From contig CAISDL010000045.1 in the NCBI GenBank assembly GCA_903884065.1, forward strand, positions 1-64,000: a DNA stretch of 64,000 nucleotides. The letters run 5' to 3'. Below the pieces are notes generated by a model. The model did no database searches, was not told where the DNA came from, and saw only the letters and a program-made list of their open reading frames with translations. Positions 40,554 to 46,875 of the stretch are shown one piece after another. The translations under genes and the position numbers were made by a program. This DNA comes from an uncultured Actinomycetes bacterium (lineage in GTDB: Bacteria > Actinomycetota > Actinomycetes > Mycobacteriales > Mycobacteriaceae). The number at the start of each line of letters is the position of its first letter. Position 1 is the first letter of the stretch.

Positions 40554-41434
40554 TGCCGGGGTATCCCCTGATCACGCAGCGGAATACGCAGCGCCTTGTG
40601 CTCATCGTCCCAGAATGCCGCACGGACGCCGGCAGGAAAACCATCGGCGTGCCCCTCCTGAATCAGCACCGAGTGGATCAGTACGGCCCGGTCCCCGGCC
40701 GGGTTGCGCTGTTTGAGTAACAGGCCACCGCTACTGGGGCCGCGAAGCGGGTACAACCACAGTTCGCCGTCGCGCGGCACGGCCGCCATGGCATCAGAGG
40801 GAAAGCGGCTTGCCGCCAGGGCCGCGTCCAGCCGCAGATAACCGTCGGCGCTGATCTCCACACTGACCTCCCCGGCGGTGCGCGGGCGCAGCGGACCCAG
40901 GAAGTCACGTTCGATCAGCTCGATCACCTGCTCCATGGCGGTGTCGACCGGCTCGGACAGGTCGGCGCCCATCTCCATGGCGGCCGCCTCGATCAGGAAC
41001 ACCGTGATATCGGTAGGGCAGGCGTCCCCGAGCGCCCACCGGGCGAACGGAATGGCGTGGTCCCACCGGAACGAGTGGGTGTGCAGGCCCTGCAACGGCG
41101 GCAGGTCGGTCAGTTCCGCACCCGGCACCCGGTAGATCGTTCCCGGCTCGGCGCCTGTCGCCGAGGCGTCGACGATCACGACCCGCTGCGCTCCCCGCAT
41201 CTGAAAGCCGACGTCCATGCCGGCGGTACCCCCGTCGACCAACTTGGCGCCCGCGGGCACTCCGCGGTCCCACAGGTGCCGGATGAGAACCGGCCCCACC
41301 CCGTCGTCACCGCGCAGCAGGTTGCCGCAGCCCACGACGAGGACCGCACACCCGGGCGGTTCGAGGTCGAGGGGAGGGGGTTGGACACTCGAACCGCCTG
41401 GGCTGCTGCAACTTTCACTGGAGTCTGCTGTCAC
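40550..41434 (-). CDS. Hydrogenase maturation protease with C-terminal extension
   Basis: Residues about 28-185 match the HupD/HycI endopeptidase family, which trims the C-terminus of the NiFe large subunit after nickel insertion: VLVVGCGNLLRGDDGVGPVL (Asp/Glu nickel-binding), VVIVDASATGAEPGTIYRV and LQGLHTHSF. A further ~105 residues follow (VSVEISADGYLRLDAALAAS, then GELWLYPLRGPSSGGLLLKQ). The usual family length is about 150-170, so this C-terminal domain is unusual and unassigned. GTG 41434 overlaps the hucL stop (GTGA). Confidence 0.85.
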   Translation of the reverse strand: MTADSSESCSSPGGSSVQPPPLDLEPPGCAVLVVGCGNLLRGDDGVGPVLIRHLWDRGVPAGAKLVDGGTAGMDVGFQMRGAQRVVIVDASATGAEPGTIYRVPGAELTDLPPLQGLHTHSFRWDHAIPFARWALGDACPTDITVFLIEAAAMEMGADLSEPVDTAMEQVIELIERDFLGPLRPRTAGEVSVEISADGYLRLDAALAASRFPSDAMAAVPRDGELWLYPLRGPSSGGLLLKQRNPAGDRAVLIHSVLIQEGHADGFPAGVRAAFWDDEHKALRIPLRDQGIPRQ

Positions 41435-43038
41435 ACCATTCCGTTGATGACGAACTTCGACAGCTCCTTGCCGGTCTTGCCGTCATAGGCATGCACGGTG
41501 CAGACCAGGCAGGAGTCGAAGCTGCGGGCGACGTGGCCGAGTTCGACCGGATCCTCCGGGTCGACGATCGGCGCCCCGACGAAGGCCTTCTCCATCGGAC
41601 CCAGCACGTCGCCGCCGTCGCGAGGGCCGATGTTCCACGCCGTCGGAGTGATGACCTGGTAGTTCTTGATCTTGTTGTTCTCGATCACGATCCAGTCGGC
41701 CAGTGACCCCCGGGCCGCCTCGGTGGCGCCGAAGCCCTTGCCCTCGGCGTACTCGGTGGGCTTGCTGTAGAAGCTCTCCTTGAGGTTGAGCTGATCGAGC
41801 CAACCGCGCACCCACTTGAAGTACTTGGGCGCCTCGTGCAGGCGGGCCAACTGGCGGGTCAGCACGCTGGGCCCGATCTTGTTGTAGATGTCGAGGAACA
41901 GCGGGTCGTTGTCCTGGTGGGAGGCGGCGTTCGGGCCGGCCGCGGCCATCCGGCGGGCCAGCGGCCCGGTCTCCAACGGCAGGTGGCCGAAGCCCTCCAC
42001 CTCGTAGCGCGGCGACTTGGCCCAGCTGTACTTGCCCTGGGTCTTGGCCTTCTCCGGGTCGATCGGGATGGTCTCCCCTTCGAACGGATGCAGCGGACGG
42101 CTGCCTTCGTAGAAGGAGTGGGTGACGTCCTCGCTGACCCGGGACTGGTCGAAGTCGTGCCACTGCCCGCCGGCGAAGACGCCGCCACGGCCGATCAGGG
42201 CGGCGTTGCGTCCCTCGATGGTCGGCCGCTGATAGAGCGTCGGGTCGAAGTAGGTGCCCATCGAGATGTAGTTGCCGACGCCCTGGCCGTACTTGTCCAG
42301 GCCGACGTCCTGCGAGTAGCGGATCAGGAAGCCGATGTCGCTGTTGCGCTGCGACTCGTTCTCGTCGACCCAGGCGAGCACGTCCTCCCAGGTCTTGTTC
42401 TCCAGCCAGCGGTCGATGCTGCAGCCCAGCAGTTCCGGCTCCAGCCAGTTGTCCTTCCAGTTCTCCAGGATCGCGATGGAGCGGGTCACGTCGGACAGCG
42501 TCGCCGCGCCCATCACGCCGCCGGGCACCATGAAGCTGGAGTGCGGCCACTGCCCACCGAAGATGGCGTAGACCTCGACCGGCTTCTGGGAGAGCACCAC
42601 ACCCTTCTGGTAACTGGTGCCCACGTACGGGGCATAGCGGCGCACCGCCTCGTCGTACATCGAGGACTTGGCGTAGTTCTTGTTCGTCAGGTCGATGGCG
42701 AACAGCGCGTAGTAGTAACGCGGGATGGACTGCAGCGTCTCGCAACCCTGGGCGATATTGCGCACCAGGGTGGCGTTGGGCGGCATGGTGGTACGCCACG
42801 CGGTGTCCAGGGCGTAGGCCGACTTGTACAGGTGGCTGCCGCCGCAGATGCCGCAGATGCGCGGACAGACGATGAGCCCGGCCTGCGGGTCCTTGCCGCG
42901 CAGAATGATTTCGAAGCCACGGAACATCGCGGCCTCGGTCCAGGCCGAGGTGACGACACCGTCTTCGATGGTCACCCGGACGTCGAGGTCGCCCTCGACG
43001 CGTCCGAGCGGGCTGACGTGCAGATCCATGGATGTCAT
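41431..43038 (-). CDS. hucL: NiFe uptake hydrogenase large subunit, group 2a-type
   Basis: The catalytic subunit (535 residues) oxidises H2 at a Ni-Fe centre. The L1 motif is CPRICGICGGSHL (Cys62, Cys65, His69) and the L2 motif is FDSCLVCTVHAYDGKTGKEL (Cys510, Cys513, His516). The last 19 residues after His516 are the peptide removed by the maturation protease. Close likeness to mycobacterial Huc (group 2a), which scavenges atmospheric H2 in M. smegmatis, supports the assignment. ATG 43038 has GGAGG 9 bases upstream. Gap to hucS is 62 bp. Confidence 0.93.
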   Translation of the reverse strand: MTSMDLHVSPLGRVEGDLDVRVTIEDGVVTSAWTEAAMFRGFEIILRGKDPQAGLIVCPRICGICGGSHLYKSAYALDTAWRTTMPPNATLVRNIAQGCETLQSIPRYYYALFAIDLTNKNYAKSSMYDEAVRRYAPYVGTSYQKGVVLSQKPVEVYAIFGGQWPHSSFMVPGGVMGAATLSDVTRSIAILENWKDNWLEPELLGCSIDRWLENKTWEDVLAWVDENESQRNSDIGFLIRYSQDVGLDKYGQGVGNYISMGTYFDPTLYQRPTIEGRNAALIGRGGVFAGGQWHDFDQSRVSEDVTHSFYEGSRPLHPFEGETIPIDPEKAKTQGKYSWAKSPRYEVEGFGHLPLETGPLARRMAAAGPNAASHQDNDPLFLDIYNKIGPSVLTRQLARLHEAPKYFKWVRGWLDQLNLKESFYSKPTEYAEGKGFGATEAARGSLADWIVIENNKIKNYQVITPTAWNIGPRDGGDVLGPMEKAFVGAPIVDPEDPVELGHVARSFDSCLVCTVHAYDGKTGKELSKFVINGMV

Positions 43039-43100
43039 TGCTCAAGTCCTCCAGAAAGTTGTTTGTGGTCGCCGGAAAATCGGGTTCAGCGGGGCGTGGG

Positions 43101-44072
43101 CTAGACCACGAACATGTCTTCTTTGGACCACTGCGGCGCAGCGATCCGGGCTGCCGCGGAGGCGGCCATGTAGGACAGCTTCTTCGTGCCCGTCCCGGTC
43201 TCCTTGGGGATGACCCCGGCGACCTTCTGGGTCTTGAACAGCGTTCCCGGGGCGAGGTCGAAGTGCGGGAATTCCGGTTCGGTGCAGCCGTAGCAGGGCT
43301 GGCCGGCGCGGGTCTTCGAGGACTGCCGGTTCCACAGGATGCGGTTGCAGGGCGAGTGAGTCATCGGGCCGCGGCAGCCGAACTCGTAGAACAGGCAGCC
43401 GGTGCGGGTGCCCTCACCGAAGGACATCGTCGACTGCTTGTACTCGTAGAACTGCACGCGGGTGCAGCCGGTCTGGGTGAAGGTCTTGAAAAACGTCTCG
43501 GGCCGCTGCAAATCGTCGAGAGTGATGTCGCCGAGGCGCCCGGTGGCCAGCGCGACGAGGATCTGGGTGATCCAGTCGGGGTGCGCGGGGCAGCCGGGGA
43601 TGTTGATGACCGGGAGCCCGGCTTTGGACGTGAAGTTCGGGCCGAGGAAGCCGCCCTTGTTGCGCTTGTGGAACTGCAGACCGGTCGATGCCGAGGGGTT
43701 GGGCTCCATCGCGGGGATCCCGCCCCAGCAGGCGCAGTCGCCGATGGCGACGACGACGTCGGCCTGGCTGGCCAGTTCGGTCACCCAGTCCTTCATCGGG
43801 CGGTCGGCGAACATGTCCATCCGCCCGGTGCCGTTGGGCGCTTCGATGACCGAGCCCTCGAACACGAAAATGTCCATTTTCCGGGCACCCGAGGCGCAGT
43901 CACGGAAGATCTGCTGGGCCTGATTGCCGAGTTCCAGACCGAGCGAGGGGTGCCAGATCACCTCGAGTCCGAAGTCGACGATCAGGTCGACGACATTGGG
44001 TTCGTCGGCGTTGAGGAACGACATGGTGTTTCCACTGCACGCACCTCCCTGAAACCATAGAACAGACGCCAT
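43101..44072 (-). CDS. hucS: NiFe uptake hydrogenase small subunit, group 2a-type
   Basis: The electron-transfer subunit (323 residues) starts MASVLWFQGGACSGNTMSFL. Ligands for the clusters lie in IGDCACWGGIPAMEPNPSAS, VINIPGCPAHPDWITQILVA, CLFYEFGCRGPMTHSPCNRI and CYGCTEPEFPHFD. There is no twin-arginine signal, as expected for the group 2a lineage. In the proximal-cluster motif, standard small subunits have CxxC; here the second position is Asn (Cys12-Ser-Gly-Asn15). ATG 44072 follows AGAGGAG by 7 bases; the longer frame to 44159 lacks a good start. This is the first structural gene of the operon. Confidence 0.93.
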   Translation of the reverse strand: MASVLWFQGGACSGNTMSFLNADEPNVVDLIVDFGLEVIWHPSLGLELGNQAQQIFRDCASGARKMDIFVFEGSVIEAPNGTGRMDMFADRPMKDWVTELASQADVVVAIGDCACWGGIPAMEPNPSASTGLQFHKRNKGGFLGPNFTSKAGLPVINIPGCPAHPDWITQILVALATGRLGDITLDDLQRPETFFKTFTQTGCTRVQFYEYKQSTMSFGEGTRTGCLFYEFGCRGPMTHSPCNRILWNRQSSKTRAGQPCYGCTEPEFPHFDLAPGTLFKTQKVAGVIPKETGTGTKKLSYMAASAAARIAAPQWSKEDMFVV

Positions 44073-44330
44073 GGCAGAACTCCTCTCAGAACCTCTCGGG
44101 ACAAAGCCCCGGGCGAAGCCGACATCGGGTGCAGGCGACGGCAACCCGCGAGACCCCAACTGCGTGGGCGCAAGCCGTCATGCAGATCTCCCGGTCATCA
44201 GTGGTCGGTTCTTCGAGAGTAGCGCCGGATGCTGGCGTTGGGAATGACTTCCGGCAGCGAAACACGCCGGAAACGCCACGGATTCACAGGATTCGGCGAT
44301 CCGGGCACTGATCCAAGCCTTACCTAACCG
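44073..44330. other. Leader region before hucS, likely promoter
   Basis: No gene-like frame is seen in these 258 bases between the kinase stop and hucS. Its length makes it the best place for an own promoter of the hydrogenase genes, in addition to read-through from the two-component genes. I could not fix -10/-35 boxes or operators with confidence. Confidence 0.5.
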
Positions 44331-45575
44331 TCACTGGTCGAGCGGAACCGTCACGGTCACGGTGGTGCCCGCACCGGGCTGTGACCGGACCTCGAACGCG
44401 CCCCCGACGAGGTCAGCCCGCTCGGCCATCGAGAGCATTCCGTAGCCACTGCTCGGCAATTCCAGGCCTGCGCCAAGCGCGCTCGCTCCCCGGGCGGTGT
44501 CGAACCCGACACCGGTGTCGGCAATCTCGAGTCGGGCGATGCGGTCGCGCACGGAGAAGCTCACCGTCGCCACCAGTGCGCGGGAGTGCTTGACGACGTT
44601 CTGCACGCCCTCTTGGGCGATGCGGTAGAGCGCGACCTCGATATGTTCGGGGAGGCGCTGGTCATCGAGCGCCAATTCCAGGTCGACCTCCGGGGTCGAG
44701 GCGGCCAGGCTGGCCAGCCCGCCGGCCAGGCCGAGGTCATCGAGCACCGGCGGGCGCAGCCCGCTGATCGCCGCCCGCGCCTCGCCCAGGGTGAGGTCCA
44801 CCAGATCGCGCGCCTTCTCCAATTGCTCTGCCGCCGAGGCCTGTTCGCCGGCGTCGACCGCACGCGCCGCCGCATCGAGCCGGTAGGTCAGGCCGACAAG
44901 ACGCTGCGAGATGCCGTCGTGGATGTCACCGGCCACCCGGCGCCGTTCGCCCTCCTGCGCGGCGATGACCTGCTCGGCGAAGTTCTCGTGCGCCCGCTCT
45001 CGGGCGGTGAGCTGGCGGTGCAGCCGGGCCTGGTGCAGCGCGCCGGCGATCAACCGGCCGATGACGAGCAGTAGTTCGATGTCGCGCGCCGTGAAGTCCC
45101 GCCGCGAGATGGTGTGCACGTTCAGCACGCCCACAAGGCCGCCGGGCTCGGTCTCCATCGGCACCGATGCCATCGACGTGAAGTCCTCCCCCCGCAGCGC
45201 CGCGATGGGCAGATACCGCGGATCGGCCTCCTTGTCGTGGGCGATCACCACCGGCTCGCGATGGCTTGCCACCCAGCCCGACACCCCCGAGCCCAGCGGC
45301 AGCCGGATACGGCCCACCTGTTCGTCGAACGGCGGCGTGGCGCCGGCCAGGGTCAGCGAACTGTCGGTGTCGTCGAGCACATGCACGAAACAGACATCGG
45401 ATGCCGTTGCGGCAGTGATCATCCGGGCCACCGCCGCGGCCATCGGCTCGACGCCGGGGCCGCTGGAGGTCGCGGCGATGATGTCGAGCAGTAGCGCCAC
45501 CTCCCGGTCGGCGTCGACCAGGCTGTGCACGGCCTGCGGGCTGACCCCGCCACTGACACCCCCGGTCGAACTCAC
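44331..45575 (-). CDS. Sensor histidine kinase with GAF domain
   Basis: The 414-residue protein has an N-terminal GAF domain (about 25-185) with SGWVASHREPVVIAHDKEAD and VPMETEPGGLVGVLNVHTIS. A HisKA_3 phosphoacceptor domain has ERRRVAGDIHDGISQRLVGL (His219), and an HATPase domain has RIAQEGVQNVVKHSRALVAT, GVGFDTARGAS and GYGMLSMAERADLVGG. It lacks membrane helices, so it senses a cytosolic signal, possibly a redox or gas ligand as in the DosS class, but it has only one GAF domain. It starts inside the last codons of the regulator gene (ATGA) and lies upstream of hucS on the same strand. Confidence 0.9.
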   Translation of the reverse strand: MSSTGGVSGGVSPQAVHSLVDADREVALLLDIIAATSSGPGVEPMAAAVARMITAATASDVCFVHVLDDTDSSLTLAGATPPFDEQVGRIRLPLGSGVSGWVASHREPVVIAHDKEADPRYLPIAALRGEDFTSMASVPMETEPGGLVGVLNVHTISRRDFTARDIELLLVIGRLIAGALHQARLHRQLTARERAHENFAEQVIAAQEGERRRVAGDIHDGISQRLVGLTYRLDAAARAVDAGEQASAAEQLEKARDLVDLTLGEARAAISGLRPPVLDDLGLAGGLASLAASTPEVDLELALDDQRLPEHIEVALYRIAQEGVQNVVKHSRALVATVSFSVRDRIARLEIADTGVGFDTARGASALGAGLELPSSGYGMLSMAERADLVGGAFEVRSQPGAGTTVTVTVPLDQ

Positions 45576-46222
45576 CGAAAGATGCCTTCCCGCAGGGCGG
45601 TTGCGGCCGCACTGGTGCGGTCGCGGACCCCGAGCTTGCGGTAGATGGAACTGAGATGGGTCTTGACCGTCTCCTCGCCGATGACGAGTTTGGCCGCGAT
45701 GCCGCGATTGGACAGTCCGGTCACCACCAGCGACAAGATCTCGCTCTCCCGCTGCGTCAGGCCCTGACGGGCCCCGGGCCAGAACTGGTCACTCTGCAGG
45801 CGGGCCGCGGTCTCGGCCGCGCGCGCGGCCAGACCGGCGTCGATGGCCGTCCCACCGGCCTGCACGCCCTCGAGTTGGCGCACCAACTCGTCGCTGCTGA
45901 TGCCCTTGAGCAGATACCCCGAAGCACCCACCCGGATGGCCTGGAACAAATACTGCTCGTCGTCGTAGACCGACAGCAGGATCACCTTGCGGCCGGGACG
46001 CCGTTCGCGCATCTCGCGGCACAGGTCCAGACCGCTGACGCCCTGCATGCGGACGTCGCAGAGCACGATGTCGGGATCCAACTCGTCGACCACCGTCGTC
46101 GCCTTCCCGGCGCCGACCGCCACCCCGACCACCTCGACCCGATCGGCGAACGGCGCGAGCATCGCTTTGAGGCCTTCGATCACCATCTCGTGATCGTCGA
46201 CGAGCACCACACGCACCGGCAT
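45572..46222 (-). CDS. LuxR/NarL-family response regulator
   Basis: The 216-residue protein has a receiver domain, VVLVDDHEMVIEGLKAMLA with acidic pair Asp9/Asp10 and IVLCDVRMQG (phosphoacceptor Asp56). A C-terminal HTH follows at about 152-216 (LTQRESEILSLVVTGLSNRG, then GEETVKTHLSSIYRKLGVRD). It is the first gene of the leftward block and overlaps the kinase by 4 bases, making a cognate pair. The neighbouring hydrogenase genes are plausible targets; this is inference from position. Confidence 0.92.
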   Translation of the reverse strand: MPVRVVLVDDHEMVIEGLKAMLAPFADRVEVVGVAVGAGKATTVVDELDPDIVLCDVRMQGVSGLDLCREMRERRPGRKVILLSVYDDEQYLFQAIRVGASGYLLKGISSDELVRQLEGVQAGGTAIDAGLAARAAETAARLQSDQFWPGARQGLTQRESEILSLVVTGLSNRGIAAKLVIGEETVKTHLSSIYRKLGVRDRTSAAATALREGIFR

Positions 46223-46328
46223 GGGCTAACCGTAAATGCACGCATGGCCGAAGCGAGGGACCGAGTCCCCACGCCCCTCCCCCGGTCGGGGGATGCCCGC
46301 CCCCTGACACCGGCCGGATACTTCAGCC

Positions 46329-46862
46329 ATGAGCGTGTTGCAGACTTCGTTCTGGTGGGACCGGTCGGACCGGCCGGCGCATCTGGAGGCGGTGATCTTC
46401 TCCGTCGACGCGCTGCTGGCCGACCCTCGCGCCGACGAGCGTCTGCTCGCCGAGGTGGTCTGGGATCTGCACTGCGCCGGAATCCGGGTTGCCGTGGTCA
46501 CCGCCGGACACTGGCCGGCCGTGCACCGGCCGGTTCGAGAACTACTCGGCGACGGAGCGGTCGAGGTGCTGGTGACCGGCGACGAGGTGAGCCGGCCCAA
46601 GCCCGACCCCGAGGTCCACCGGCATGCGTTGTGGCAGCTGGGGGTTCGGGCCGTCGACGCGATGGCGGTCGAGGACTCGGCTGCAGGTCTGCGTTCCGCG
46701 ATCGCCGCGGGCCTGACCACCGTGGTCGTCACCACCGAAGGCTCCGCCGCCGATGATTTCGCCGGCGCCGCGGCCGTGCTGTCTGGCCGAGAGGCCTCCG
46801 AGCAGCTGTCGGTGCACGGATGCCGGCGCATGCTGCTCGGCTCGCAGCGGCTGACCGCCTGA
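46329..46862 (+). CDS. HAD-superfamily hydrolase, short form
   Basis: The 177-residue protein shows a degenerate HAD fold. EAVIFSVDALLADPRADERL takes the place of motif I, but the DxD nucleophile has become FSVDA, which keeps one Asp. AGIRVAVVTAGHWPAVHRPV corresponds to motif II (Thr), RPKPDPEVHRHALWQLG to motif III (KPxP) and AMAVEDSAAGLRSAIAAGLT to motif IV (EDS). Motifs II-IV are of the beta-phosphoglucomutase-like type. The first Asp of motif I is replaced by Ser, so phosphatase activity is uncertain. It is divergent from the regulator gene, 106 bases away. Confidence 0.75.
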   Translation: MSVLQTSFWWDRSDRPAHLEAVIFSVDALLADPRADERLLAEVVWDLHCAGIRVAVVTAGHWPAVHRPVRELLGDGAVEVLVTGDEVSRPKPDPEVHRHALWQLGVRAVDAMAVEDSAAGLRSAIAAGLTTVVVTTEGSAADDFAGAAAVLSGREASEQLSVHGCRRMLLGSQRLTA

Positions 46863-46875
46863 CCTCAGAGCCGAT

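Noticed and set aside
44129..44311. 60-codon plus-strand frame in the hucS leader, considered as HucM
   Set aside because: It is on the wrong strand, short, and without the hydrophobic/coiled-coil features of HucM.
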